A DNA stretch of 64,000 nucleotides from Actinernus sp. WN-2022 (GCA_030867875.1 JAOWCC010000936.1:80881032-80945031), one strand, 5' to 3'. Numbered from the stretch's first letter, positions 13,099-25,454 are shown. Numbers and translations are program-made. Notes: generated by a model from the sequence alone, not told the origin.

Positions 13099-13453
13099 CA
13101 ACCTCGTTCCCAGGGGTCTTTGCTCGCCTAATACAAGATGGCGTCGAAAGTAATGTGCCCCAATCTTGGTGTGTTTTGAAGATCATCCGCCAACTTGGAT
13201 TAATCATCGTTGAAGAAAGTTTAATGGTTGATGTATGAACCCAATGAACTCCAAACGCACAAAAAGACTTGGCACTTTAATTTTAACTTGCAGTCATTTT
13301 CAGCGGATTTGAGTGCACAATGTGAAAGATAACAGTTTATTTTTTCTGACTCAGTCCTCCTTCACCATCCTCTCCTATTGGAACCCAAAACCCTGTGGGT
13401 ACTTTCGACGCCATCTTGGATTAGCCGCGCGTAGACACCTGGGAACGAAATTG
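13099..13453. mobile_element. Foldback MITE with CCTCGTTCCCAGG ends
   Basis: The arm at 13100-13160 (CCTCGTTCCCAGG ... AAGATGGCGTCGAAAGT) is repeated inverted at about 13391-13453. This gives a non-autonomous element of about 355 bp with terminal repeats of about 60 bp. A related solo arm lies near 11.73 kb. Confidence 0.55.
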
Positions 13454-14279
13454 GATTGTTTCCGTTCAAAACATATGGTTAGTTGTTATAACATTGGATT
13501 CGGACTTTTCAATCAGATCACATAAAAAGGTTTTCCAATAATTCGCTTACCAATCGGAACACTCGGTTATCAAGATCAACATACTCGGCATTTCCGGAAA
13601 TTGTCGGACGTTTCGGATGTTAAATTAACGTTCAGTCGTTGTAATAATTCAGTTAAATAAAATTTCAATCCGCATATACGCGCATGCACAGGAATCCAAA
13701 CCTGGAATCCCAAATGAGCTGCGCATGCGTTAATATTTCATTAATGTGATCAGGAGACTTGGTAGAGCAGTTTTCGATTGAATGTTGAATGTCAATTGCA
13801 ACCAGAGGCAATCACAGGAGCCAAAAAAAGTAAAACCGCAATGAGCCAATCACGAACTGAAGTCGTGGGAAGAGTAAACGCAATCGTGGACAACTAACCA
13901 ATCAAATTGGTATTGGTATTGGTTTTATTTCACCTCAGTATACTTTTTTTTACAATATATTATTATTTGCTTGTAATGGTAGGAAGACTAAATAAACCCT
14001 TAAGGGCTTTTTCTAGCAATCACCTAATTACTCATACAACACAGAAACTACTTTATAAAATAAATTTGTATACAATAGGGAAGCCTTCTCAACGTGTGCC
14101 ACGAATCACACCATAACTAAACTGTGTTACGATCCATAGAACACGTTAACTACTTTGTGTAACTGAGTCTGAGACAGCATATTCCCAGATCAGGTAATTT
14201 TTAGAACATCCGAGGTACTGAATAAATCCCATACCCCCGAGCAGTAGGCCGATAAAATGCTTATTTTGTCACAATGGCG
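13454..14279. other. No gene; possible LINE 3' tail
   Basis: A TTGGTA-type repeat followed by AT-rich sequence from about 13905 resembles a minus-strand LINE 3' end, but no coding remnant is visible. Confidence 0.3.
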
Positions 14280-14480
14280 AGGTTTTCTCATTGTACATAG
14301 TAACAATATCTCTTCATAAATCATTAGGATGATTGTTTGCTTAGTACATTGTTGCATAACATTACTGTTCACAAGGCTTCTCATTGTACGCAGTAACAAT
14401 ATCTCTTTATAAATCATTAGGAAGCATTGTTTGCCTGGTACATTGTTGCATAACATTACTGTTCACAAGGCTTCTCATTG
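14280..14480. repeat. 93-bp tandem repeat, about 2 copies
   Basis: The unit beginning TTCTCATTGTAC at 14285 recurs at 14378 and partly at 14472, a period of 93-94 bp. Confidence 0.8.
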
Positions 14481-14786
14481 TTTTTCGCGGCTAAAAATAG
14501 CTTGATCTGGGAACACGCTGACTCACGAATGCATAACAGATAGACGCTCCTGGGAATACAGATTAAAACAATAAATAAGTTGAAAACACATTTTGATTCA
14601 AATTAAAACCTGCATGGTTGTTCTATCCACTGATTAGTACAACTCAGTCTGTAAATACTAGTTCAAGCTCTACAAAGTACGAGGTATCTCTACAAAGATC
14701 AAACGACTAGGAGCTATAATATTAAGATATCAGTACTGAAATACAAATCTAAGGCAGCATTATTCATGTTACTTGATCGTGGTTGG

Positions 14787-15508
14787 TTAGTAACAATCAG
14801 AATTAACTACAACACACTGATCATTCGGCAGCAGTTCCGCTTTTTTCTTTGCAGTACAGCCATCTTTACATACAGCGACGTTATGAACGGCATATTTGCC
14901 TCCTAGCAACCAAACTGTTTCTCTTTTTTGGATACAAGTGTTCGGAGTTTGTCGTCTTGTGCGAGAAATCTTGCCATCTTTCAAGCTCACTAGTACTGTG
15001 CTTAGATATTGAGGGCTCTGTTCACGTGACTTGCCTGTGCTTAGATCTTGAGGGCTCTGGTCATGTGACTCGATCTCCTCATCCTGATTGGTCTGTAGTA
15101 TGATGACGTGGTAGGTTTGGTTGTTAGTTGTTAGGTTAGCGGTGTGGTAAGATGTAAAGTTATCATCTGTGTCTAACGGTCGTCCATAGCAACGTGCTAC
15201 CGTTACTACAGCCAGGACAAAGAATGCCACAAACATCTGCCAAGATAAAAAAAAAAATGTTTTCGTCATCAGATAATCATGCCCATCAGTAAAAATGTGT
15301 AGAAATTAAATTGGCATATCAACTTTGCTGAAGTTAGTATTGTAAGTAATAGATAAGTGTAAATCGTTCAGTTCTTTCGTACAAACACACTCATACAATC
15401 AGTCTTAGAAGTAAGATCAGTTGGTATAAACCACGACAAGTTCTCTGCTCCTAAACTGTCTTCTATGCTTCATGAAAATCAGCTCACCTTCATATCTGTT
15501 TTATCCAT
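14787..15508 (-). CDS. Secreted five-cysteine prepropeptide, subfamily A, copy A1 (two exons)
   Basis: Exon 1 is 15488-15508 (MDKTDMK) with a GT donor. Exon 2 is 14787-15236 with a CAG acceptor. The phase-0 intron is 251 bp and the product is 156 residues. Exon 1 plus the hydrophobic start of exon 2 form a signal peptide ending near CYG. A propeptide with N-glycosylation sequons (NFT, NLT, NQT) follows, then a dibasic RTRR site. The predicted mature peptide is about 54 residues, begins with Gln and has five cysteines spaced C-x23-C-x3-C-x14-C-x6-C. Compared with the two plus-strand copies, the propeptide carries an extra partial duplication of the SPQDLST segment. The family is not one I recognise. 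An odd cysteine number suggests a disulfide-linked dimer or a free thiol. The role is unknown; a hormone, defence or venom-type peptide is possible. Confidence 0.8.
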
Positions 15509-15657
15509 CGTTACGATAAATTTGGTCTGCGATTTCCTCTTCAGTTTATTTTCTTGTTTCTTCTTGTTTCTTCAGTGTTCTTGTTTCTTGTTCTTGTTTC
15601 TCGTAGTTTGTCTTCCCAAGGCTGGTCTCGTATGCAGTGTGTAGTGCACTCCACTGG

Positions 15658-15665
15658 TTTATATA
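15658..15665 (-). promoter_or_regulatory. TATA box of peptide gene A1
   Basis: TATATAAA on the minus strand, about 150 bp upstream of the exon 1 ATG. It sits in a block (ACCAGTGGAGTGCACT follows it) that is nearly identical upstream of the other two A genes. Confidence 0.7.
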
Positions 15666-15830
15666 TGCTGTGGATCATAGCGTTAGTTACCTATGTAGCT
15701 ATTTTCAGTCTCTTGTAGATGGAAAAGATTCGACTGAAAGATTCGCTTGGAAGAATCATTCCTGTTTCATCCGATAAATGAATATTTATAACTGTTAATG
15801 ACACAAATTATCGGCAGGAAGTAATATGGC

Positions 15831-15931
15831 CGGTGCAACATCTTTATTTCCGTGTTAAACACTGTACCCGGCTAATGAATGCCCGGTGCAACATCTTTAT
15901 TTCCGTGTTAAACACTGTACCCGGCTAATGA
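15831..15931. repeat. 53-bp tandem duplication
   Basis: CGGTGCAACATCTTTATTTC starts at 15831 and again at 15884, with the unit repeated almost exactly. It lies upstream of gene A1. Confidence 0.85.
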
Positions 15932-18460
15932 CTAGGAGGTGTTTGTGAAGGTGTTTGTCAGGAAACAGTTATAAGAATCGTTATTCCAAGTAGACAATTC
16001 TGGCTATTAAAGTAGAGTACTTTGATTTCGCAGCATAATTCATATGGTCTCTAAACCATACAGTAGCAAGTTCATTGCAATTCTTTATAAACATCCGGTT
16101 GTTATTTCGAGCCTAATTGTTTGTCATTTTGCCGTAATCAGTATTGCCTTAAAGAAAGGCAATAAATAATGCATGATGTAGAACTACGTAATATTATCTA
16201 ACATTCCCCTCGTATCCCATAATAATCAGTACATGAAGGCAATCTAATTCTAAAGTTATAATCTAGTCACGGAAACTAGTTCATCTCATGCCTCGTTTCT
16301 ACCGAACCGTTACCAACCCTTTGTCATTCAAATTACCTGAGCCGGTTTTACATCCGGCCGAAAGAGGTTTTCTTACATTGTCAGTCGAACTTTTCTGCGT
16401 AGAACTGAATCAAACATAAAAACATCTTAATTTCACCCGAATTTCATCTTAACTTATTGCATTATGTGTAACAACTAGTATGGTGATGTTCTCCCGCCAT
16501 GATCAGGTCCACGACTTCCTCTTTTGTCTTCTTTTCAATCGCCTCTTGCACAACTGTTAAGCATATTTCTTTGATTTATACACGACTCCACAAGCTGTAA
16601 GCTTTTACAAACATCGTGTTAAAATAAAGGTCGTTATTATTATTATTATTAGTAGTAGTAGTAGTATTGTCGATTGCCTGACGATTCTGAAAACGATCAA
16701 GTATTACTTTTAAACAATCGAGCTTAATTGTGCGCTGATGTTTTTTCGTTTTCTTTCTTTCAAAAAGGCTCTACCGTCCTACTCATGCGAAAGAACACAA
16801 TTTCACTGCAAAATCCTTATGGCCCGATATATGCAGGCTTTATTTCTAAACATTAACAGTGACCTACAAATAGTTGTCAACAATCTCCCCTTTATTTGAA
16901 TTATATGGCACTTACAACACAGAGCAATTGCACAACAGTTACGATACGTGGCTAACGCGTCACTCAGGTCTACTGACAGTGATCTATGTATATACAGAGT
17001 AATTTGAATGACAATTACTTTAGGACATTGTATCCGCTATAGTACGTCATCAGATGATTTACATGACAATACTATGATACCATTTATTAAGGAAATATTT
17101 AATCATATCTTATTTATAGATAATTGTTCTGGACTCCAAGATGACGTCAAGCGAACCATTAACTTCAGTTCCTCAAACTAATTCTGCATCAACGATGCTG
17201 CAAGGGGGCACAAGAAGAATAACAAAACAGGCAGTGAGGGGAGGGCTGAACCTAACCTTTAGCATTCATTGCGTCAAATGATTACAACGACTTAATATAG
17301 AATATCCACCGTAGCAAATAGCATTGAATTTATTGTAATAGTTGGACTACATAAGAGAAAACATTGGAAAGAAACAAAAGTACTATCTTATTTCGCTATC
17401 CAGCGGCGACCACCCTCGACCTCCTGGTTAGCACGTTACAATGGAACCACGTGTAATATGTAGATGTCACTTTCTCTCATGTGGACAGAACTTACTTCTT
17501 GTATGAAACAGGTCTGATTCCTCAAACAAAATATTTTCTTGTTCGCTTACAAAATTGCTAGAAATAGACCAGGACTGATTAACTCAAAATCGGTTTTGGG
17601 ATTCAACGATATTCTATATAAACTGCAAGGGATGTTGCTAGACTTTATTCAAACTGTAAATCGTAGGAGATACTTTTTGAGAATAAAGTATAAAGAAACA
17701 AGTGAAGAAACAAGAAATATATTTATCATGGGTTACTGACGCAACTAGCACATGGAGTGCGCCAGAAATGTTAGTGTTGTCAAGTCAGTCAACGGTTCAT
17801 TACAGCGGGACGCTAATATATAAGCAGAAACAGTGATTATTCGCGTTGTGTCTCCAGAATTAAATACCCAATGATACGGGTTTAATATCAGACAGGGTTT
17901 GACTACATCCTACATTAGATTCCTATTAAAGTAGATACATGATACTGGTGCATAATAACCACACCACAAGTGCTTCAGGTTCGTTACGAATTACATCAGT
18001 AAGATTAATACAACGATTAATTGCATATTTTACTAAGTTATTCCGTGCAATCAATGAAACATTGTAATAACAGTATTGTATTGCATTGTAATGTATTCAA
18101 TTATATTATTGAGTGAATAAAGACACGCACGCATTTCGTGTGGACACACTCCTATAAGTCTGTTCAGTATTACATGATAAATGTTTTATATTCGGTTGAG
18201 CGGGGGAGCGAATTAGAATATAAGTGAAGATACTTATGGACGCGACATGTGTCAAGGTGGGTTGACTTGTCAAGACATCTTAGAAGAGAATGTCCTTAAC
18301 ATTGGGAAATTCAGTCACAGTCAAATTATTTAAAGAAGAACTGGTAATATTAAACATTTTAATGCAGTAAACAGTTGTAGTAGTTAAAGTGTTGTTTTTC
18401 CCTTATTACTGGAGCTAGAACCAATTAATATTCCTTTTATTTGTCTTAATTGTTCTCTAG
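15932..18460. repeat. Intergenic part of the duplicated peptide gene block (copy 1)
   Basis: Non-coding. Several stretches recur inverted at 51.9-52.9 kb: around 16250-16330, 17100-17230, 17510-17680 and 18240-18330. Parts also recur in direct orientation at 22.1-22.3 and 23.25-23.35 kb relative to the 52-kb copy. An ATT/AGT microsatellite is at about 16631-16664. Confidence 0.65.
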
Positions 18461-18911
18461 ATTTTCCTGGCCATTTTCGTCCTCACAGTCGCCGGAATTC
18501 GTTGCCATGCACGGTCCCTGAGTTAGACAACCATGTGACAACCACACCCCAGAGCAATCACCATGGGAACAGCACGTCACGTGATCAAGGTCTGTAGGAC
18601 CTTCTTGCAAACTTCATCGTAGGATCTCGTGCCAGGCGACAGGCCCGCAACGCCAGCACATGTGTAGAGAAGAGGGTCTCGCAGTTATTTTACAAAATTT
18701 ACGTTGTCTGCAACATCGCTGTCTGTAAAACTGGCTGTAAAGAAAGGAAGAAAGCCGTATTGTTGTCAAATGGCAACAGTTATTTTACAAAATTTACGTT
18801 GTCTGCAACATCGCTGTCTGTAAAACTGGCTGTAGAGAAAGGAAGAAAGCCGTATTGTTGTCAAATGGCAACTATGTAGTGGTTAATTCCGACTGCTACA
18901 AACTGAACTGA
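18461..18911 (+). pseudogene. Secreted peptide pseudogene, subfamily B, copy B1
   Basis: The exon begins after a TCTCTAG acceptor with a hydrophobic signal segment matching the B copy at 50.4 kb, but hits a stop after HARSLS. Further frame changes follow. The SRARRQ cleavage site and the cysteine-rich peptide are still recognisable downstream. A 95-bp segment of the mature region is duplicated in tandem (18682-18776 and 18777-18871), which shifts the frame, and the fourth cysteine is replaced by tyrosine. It ends in SDCYKLN and a stop, like copy B2. It is clearly non-functional. Confidence 0.85.
18682..18871 (+). repeat. 95-bp tandem duplication inside pseudogene B1
   Basis: The unit starting CAGTTATTTTACAAAATTTA is present twice with a single visible base difference (CTGTAAAGAAAGG versus CTGTAGAGAAAGG). 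This implies a recent duplication relative to the age of the gene. Confidence 0.9.
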
Positions 18912-19380
18912 CTTAGCCAGTACAGCCGCGAGATCGTGATTTACTGTGAAGAATGCGTTAGGTCTTTTTAATACAGATGTTAAGTAATAGATAAAGAATG
19001 AGTGGCCGATCTTTATCCGATTTACAAACTCGAGCTGAAAGCGAATCAAACGCAATACGGTCAAGACAACAAACTGCATGATTATTAAATAAAGTAATGA
19101 GTTTGTGATTTACTCTTTAGTTCCTCAGGCCAACGATAACTTGATTGTGAAGATTACTAATACAGCCTTTATTTCCCAGAAGAAAAAACACTTTAATTTG
19201 AACAGCGAGAAAAACCTGTCGCGGTTTCTGCCCATGTCCACGGCCTATTGCATCAACAATATTTTAATTTGATTTGGTCTGCTTGTTTCATGACATCGCT
19301 AACCATAAGTTTCGAAACTAACTTCTTTCATATCACAGAACATTAGCATTGATAAATAAAACTTTCCCGAGTTCTCTTAA

Positions 19381-20018
19381 AGGTGAGGTAATACGGACAA
19401 CAATTTCTTGCAACTTAACAATGTTGCATTGCGAGTTGAAGCGCGATGTTGCACGTATTACCACCCACTCGAGCAACTTGCCTCGCAACTTAACAATGTT
19501 GCGTTGCGAGTTGAAGCGCGATGTTGCACGTATTACCACCCACTCGAGCAACTTGCCACGCAACAAATTTCCATGTTGCAAGTTGCAGCACTGAACATGT
19601 TGCAGAAAGTAGAAGTGACTTCTACTATTTGCAACAATTTTGGTTTTGTTGCTCGTAACAGATATAGAAAGAACGCTTGTGATTGGCTGCCAAGTGATGA
19701 CGTCGATGTGTCGGCGTGCGCATGCACAACGTACAATAAAGATGGCGGAGTCGAGCCGAGCCTGGAATATTGGATTTGGATCCGGTAGTCGTCATGCTTT
19801 ACCGCAACTTCCAACATGAGAATGTGTTGCTTGGCAAGTTGCTCGAGTGGGTGGTAGTACGTGTAACATCGTGCTTCAACTCGCAATGCAACATTGTTGC
19901 GAGACAAGTTGCTCGAGTGGGTGGTAATACGTGTAACATCGTGCTTCAACTCGCAATGCAACATTGTTGCGAGACAAGTTGCAATAAATTGTTGCCCGTA
20001 TCAGTATCGCTTCACCAG
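19381..20018. mobile_element. 638-bp foldback element with internal tandem repeats, TTAA flanks
   Basis: Each arm holds about two copies of a unit of roughly 68-70 bp (TTACCACCCACTCGAGCAAC in the left arm, its complement in the right arm). The outer ends are related inverted repeats (ATACGGACAACAATTTCTTG and its diverged partner). TTAA occurs directly outside both ends (19377-19380 and 20019-20022), as expected for piggyBac-like insertion, though the outermost bases match poorly. It interrupts a minus-strand LINE fragment. The open frames within it are repeat artefacts. Confidence 0.6.
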
Positions 20019-20022
20019 TTAA

Positions 20023-21485
20023 GGAACCAGATGAGAATTGTTTAAACTTGCCTGTATTTGTGCTTTCAATTTTAGAAGCTAAGTTAGGACCTATGTTTAT
20101 GAAATAATCATTAAAGGTTTCTGCAATTAACTTAGAGTTCATTATCTTGTTATTATTATGGGAAAAGGAGTCATGCTAGCTAAGTCTTGATCTTGATTTA
20201 TTCATTAGGTTTTTAAAGATTTTCCATGTAGATTTAATACTTGATTTAATTAGCAATTTCATGCAAATTTCAGATTATAGTATTGTTTTTTGGTTATTCT
20301 GAGAAGATGATTACGTTTATTGCGATAAGTTTTGTATTTTAGCTGGCTACTTAGGGGCTTCTTATGAAGGAAATTGGAGTAAAGTTTGTTCTTTCTTTTA
20401 ATTGATCTTAATAATCCCTGTGTGAGCCAGGGCTTTGAGCTTGTGATTTGCTTATTTTTACATTTTTAAAAGGAAAAGACTCGTTATACAATTAAGTTAC
20501 TTCAATTTTCATGAAAAATGTTATAAGCAGAATTTGGATCACATGATTCATATACTGGGTCCCAATTCCAAGTACATAAAGAGTCTAGAAACTTGGAAAT
20601 GTTTTGTTGGTTTACTTCTCTCTTCTTAATATAAGGTGGAGATTTTGTAAAGGAAGATGGTAAGATAAATTCAGTGATATGGGAAATAGGAAGGTGATAT
20701 CTGAAATATCAGTCACCAGTATACCAGATGATAGTGATGTTCGTAATTGTTTGTAAAACAGTTCTCAATCAGTGTTGCTGAGTGGCAAGTTGTTCTTGTT
20801 GGTCGGAAAATAGAAGGGCAGAATGAGTAAGACATCATGGTTTCGAAAAATTCACTGGTCAAGGCATTTGTCTCAATTTTCAATAAATCAATGTTATAAT
20901 CACCCATGAGATATATAGTTTTTTTGGAGTTATTTAGTTTGTTTAAGGTATTATCAATATAGTCATGTATATAACTCCTGTGACTATGTTAGTGCTAACA
21001 AAACTTATTTCAGTACAAATGGATTGACATATGTTGTCGTCATTACGTTCAAGGTCATTAAGCTCAAGGTCATTAAGCTCAAGGTCATTAAGCTCAGTAA
21101 AATTAAGATTACTGTTCAAGTAAATGGCTACTCCACCCCCTTGGCGATTATTTCTGCTACAGGATAATATTTCATAATTTTCAATTGCATGCAATGAGAT
21201 TTCGTTTATTGGCTGGAGCCATGTTTCTGTAACTCCAATAATTGAGAAAGGCAGCTTGAGACTTAGTAGATAATTTGTAAGTTGGTCAAAGCTATATGAA
21301 GGAGACTGCGAGCTGATTACAATGAATGAGTGAGAAGGAGTCAACTTTTTGAGCAAACCGCTTTAAGACAATGTTGGTCAGGAGCAAGATCACTGGTGTT
21401 AGTTAATGATATATTTAAGGCAAAAGGATTAAATAGAAGGTCTTTAAATGCTTCAGAGTTGTAACGCGAGTCAGATTTAAATTCT
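20023..21485 (-). pseudogene. LINE endonuclease region fragment
   Basis: Minus-strand frames encode the APE-type endonuclease of a non-LTR retrotransposon: VTETWL at about 21210-21230, RQGGGVAIY near 21140, GDYNIDLL near 20900, and the AETFNDYFINIG linker to the RT near 20110. It has frameshifts between 20713 and 20943 and is cut at its 3' side by the foldback at 19381-20018. A 15-bp repeat (AAGCTCAAGGTCATT) occurs three times near 21050-21095 and gives a repeated LELND segment. The reverse transcriptase part is missing. Confidence 0.75.
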
Positions 21486-21489
21486 GAAG

Positions 21490-22095
21490 GCGGCCAGCAA
21501 AAATTCAATGTCATCTTCAAAGTTATTGAAAGGGAATATCGAAGAAAGGCACATTTTGCAAGACAATCCTTGTCTGCCAACGTTTCCCATCCAAGGATTA
21601 ATACGTTTTCAGGAGAAGGAGTTTCGTATCCCTTTCCTAGAATTATGCGGACAGCAGTGATTTTGAAATCTCTGCATGCAAGGTGTCTGACACTGAACAC
21701 TTTTCCAAAATTTTCCACACATTACAGCACTGGGTAATCGAGATGAGATAGAATTAAGGATCTATATATGATTTTGAGAGTATCATGATACACAAACGGG
21801 CGAATTTTCCTCAAAATACCTAGGCCTGAAGATACCTTTTTAGAAACCTTTTTCAATTTGCTCGTGCCAAGATAAGTCTTCATCAATAGTTATACCCAGA
21901 ACGTCACTACATGATACCCCGCTGTTGATTTGATAATTATCAATCTTTAAAACGGGGTCTTGAGCTAATTTTAGGACGAGAGCCAATAAGCATAAACTCA
22001 GTTTTGGCTACATCTAAGCTCAGCTTGTTGGCTACTTAGTAGCCATTCTTTAGTGATGTTACTGAGATCTAGATTAATCAATTATATGGCTCAAT
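21490..22095 (-). pseudogene. LINE reverse transcriptase C-terminal fragment
   Basis: Minus-strand frames with several frameshifts read LSLDVAKTEFMLIGSR, then a DVLGITIDEDLSW-like segment, IIYRSLILSHLDY, and ILGWETLADKD. These are the thumb and post-RT signatures of a CR1/L2-like LINE. It abuts, and is distinct from, the endonuclease fragment below 21485. Confidence 0.7.
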
Positions 22096-22479
22096 CCCTG
22101 GATGCTGAAATATTGGTATACCCACCTAAATTTACACATGTCGCGTTCATAACTACTTTCTCCTCAGGAAGTATCTCCTACGCTTTACAGTTTGAATAAA
22201 ATTAATTCTAGCATCATTCCTTGCACTGCAGTTTATATAGAATATTGTTGAAGTCCAAAACGTTGAATTAATTGTATCTGTATGTTTTATCGGTAAAGCT
22301 TGTTGCATTACAAAACCGATGCCTTTACATATTTACAAAATTACATTACATATATTTAGAAAAATACGTTGTCTATTTAAGACTTACATATATCAATTCA
22401 GTCGAGTTAATACAAATATATGGTTATGATAAATAATAAGATATGATTGAGTCAGACATAAGTAGATATTTAACTAGTC

Positions 22480-23250
22480 ATTATTATGCATGTTGTTTAG
22501 GAAAGCCATAGCTTTGTTTTGAAAATGTATCTATGTTAGGGGACATAACTAAGTCCTCTGGAAGAGCATTCCAGATGGGAACAGTCCTGGGAAAGAGAGA
22601 ATTTAAAAACATCGGTCCGAGTCGAAATATGTTTGTATTTGAAGTTGTGCTTACGGCGTGTGACTGACTTTGATGCAAGTGTGAGAAGCCTAATATACAT
22701 AAAGTTCAGACGGAGACATTCGCGACGCACTGAAAGTAAGGGCCATTCTAGGTTTTTGAGGAAAGCACCAACACTGGCCTCTCTGGAGTAATCCCGGTGT
22801 ACAAAACGCGCAGCTCTTCGTTGGATCTTCTCAAGTAAATTGGAATTCCGATGTGTGTAAGGATGCCACGCTATGCAAGCATATTCCATAGTAGGCCGTA
22901 CGAGGCTGAGATATAATTTGGATTTGACCTCGCGGAAACAATGATAGAAATTTCTAGAAAGAAAATCTAAAGTCCGACTACTCTTCTTCGGATACGTATG
23001 AGCAGTGATTGCTAAAACGCAAGTCGGATGAGAAGAAAACACTAAGAAAACACCTAAATACTGCTGGAGGTTAGATTCCCTAAATACTGTCCCGTTTAGA
23101 GAATACGTGGTTTTATTGGAGATTTGGAACGAGAAATGTGCATAGAAAAACATTTAGTGCAATTAAAACGCATTTGCCATTTCTCAGCGCATGTCGACAG
23201 TGCGTTTAAGTCGGATTGAAGTTGCAGAGGAGAAAAAGCAGTCCAGTCGC
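22480..23250 (-). pseudogene. LINE RT C-terminal fragment inserted in the duplicated peptide block
   Basis: Encodes YSLNGTVF, YLGV, SLVRPTMEYACIAWHPY, KIQRRAARFV and then, after a frameshift near 22690, PIWNALPEDLV. These are the standard post-RT motifs. It sits between two halves (about 22130-22300 and 23255-23340) of a sequence that is continuous near 52.0-52.3 kb, so it is an insertion. Confidence 0.8.
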
Positions 23251-25454
23251 TGGTCTATTCCTAACAATTTTCTCAGCGAAAAAGAAAATATTTAGCTTGA
23301 GGAATCAGACCTGTTTCACACAAGAACAAACAGTCGAGTAAGATCTGTCCACATGACAGATGACACTGATCTGTTACACTGACACTAAGTTCCGTAGTAA
23401 CATTAACAGTTGCTACTAACGGGGTGGTCGATGTTTTATTCTCTCTCGTGTAGTCAAATTATTATAACAAATAAAAAGTTCTATTGTATGTATATATAAC
23501 ACCCATACATTCATACTATGGCGTGGAATTATATGATCAGACAATAAGTACTAATGGTATATGGAGCAGCCCTCCCCACCCCCACAAACTCAACTTCTGG
23601 CCTGTACCACACTGAACGGAACTGCAGCATCATTGAACTCGTGGACTCATTAAGAATTCGAGAGCAGCTATAAGTTTCCCTCGATCATATCATTGTACGT
23701 ATCATGGACATTACTTTGTATGCAGACCGTATCAGCGAGCCTGATTGACATATTAATCATGTATCGTAACTGATCGTGAAATGGCTTTGTTGTAATTGTC
23801 ATAAAATTCAAACAGAGGGTAGTTTTGGACAGAAATTTGAGGTCATTGATAACGACGTTTGAAATAAAAATATGTTAGCCGCAAATAATAAAGCCTTTAT
23901 GTCAGATCAGTCATCAATGAAAACTTACAACAACATAATTTTGTGGTTAGTCTATACTATTTGCTGCTACTTTGGTTTAAATTCGATCCATAAATAGTGA
24001 GACGAGAGTGGACTTCTTAGCCAATATATAACATTAGTTATTCGTGGTTTGTTTACAGACGTTCAAGCGACGCTTCCTCTGGTATAAGCGTGCTGTACAC
24101 CACCGAAGCGGATTTAACTGATGGGTTGGACTTCTGAATGAGAGAGTAGTTAGGAAGTTTATTCGAAACTCCTAACCTGTTGAAATTGGTCTTAATCATT
24201 ATCGTGATGTCACTAAAAGTTAATCCAAACAATTCACTCTTTTCACCTGGTGGTCATCTTGGATTCAAAGCGAGGCAATCCTTTGTTTTTGCCAGGTTAG
24301 CCTCGTAGTGAGGGATAGTCAAAACGAGACTAACCTGGCAAAAACAAAAGATGGCTACCAGGTGAAAAGAGTGAATTGTCATTTGTTTTGTATTCTAATT
24401 CATGCTCATTAATAGGATCGAAGACAAAGAAAAATATTTCAACACACATGCAACTATCATATCGCTTTAATGCAATACATTCAAGTTTCAACATCGTTAC
24501 ATAATCTGTAAAACTCAGATTGAAAGAGGAAATGAAAAAGAGACAAGCGGAAATCATGGAATGTCACCAAACTTGTCGCTGCAGACAATGCAATATATGA
24601 CAAGAAAACTATTAAATAGACTGATAGGGAGATTGTTCTTCTTATATTCCAAAATGGTGGAGGATATAGATGTTGTTCTGTTCTCATAGAAAACTGGCTA
24701 AGACAGAGTCTGTTATAGGATATATGACAGAGAATCAGATCAGTCATGTAACAAAACGCAGAAAGAACAGTATGACTGACTGATGAAGTAGTAAACCAAC
24801 TGCTAACCCGGATGTGAATTTGGCTCTAGTAATTTGAATGACAAAGAACTCGGAAACTGTGATGTCAAGCGTGAGAATCGGTGACGTCACAAAATGAATT
24901 CCATAGAAATCACGGAGATGATTATGGGATATGAGGGGAAATTTCAATGTCATGCATTTTTCTATGATCTGTTAGCCTCTCTGCAAGACAAATTCAGTTA
25001 TACTAACTTGTATTTCTACTGTAATTTTAGAATACCTACACTTCCTCTAAAAAAAAGAAACGGAATAAATGATTGACAACTGATGAGAATTAGTAATTGG
25101 TTGTTACCGATGGCAACTGTTGTCTACCTGTAACTGTATGTATTTTCAAAAATGAACTTGGTTGTATTTCCCGATTCATGTATTTTACTAAAGTGGCTTG
25201 TATTGTGTTCTTAGTAGGCTTACAGTAGCGATTTGTACATACGTACGCCTGTCTGTAGAGCGACTGTCAGTTTGTGACAAGGAAGTGTATTACGTCATCA
25301 GTTGCAGCTCATAATCGGTGTTACTAGCAGTGATTAATATTCATTAATATATGTGAAGCGAGACAGCATGTAAGAAGCTAGAAACCTTTGTTTTCCAGTT
25401 ATTTGAAGAGACTGAAAATAGCAGCATAGGTAACTAACGCATATATACATAGCA
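23251..25454. repeat. Upstream part of the duplicated peptide gene block (copy 2)
   Basis: Non-coding. It includes sequence shared with 52.2-52.3 kb (around 23255-23340) and leads into the A2 promoter. No B-type gene is visible on this copy. The region where it would lie is occupied by LINE fragments. Confidence 0.55.
24229..24379. mobile_element. Foldback MITE
   Basis: Inverted arms: ACAATTCACTCTTTTCACC at the left and its complement at 24360-24379, continuing inward to TTTTGCCAGGTTAG and its complement. About 150 bp, non-coding. Confidence 0.65.

Noticed and set aside
14787..15508. Assignment of the peptides to the coral SCRiP family
   Set aside because: SCRiPs have eight cysteines in a different arrangement; these have five.
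19333..20142. Several 80-140 codon frames on both strands
   Set aside because: They arise from the inverted tandem units of the foldback at 19381-20018 and partly from the interrupted LINE.
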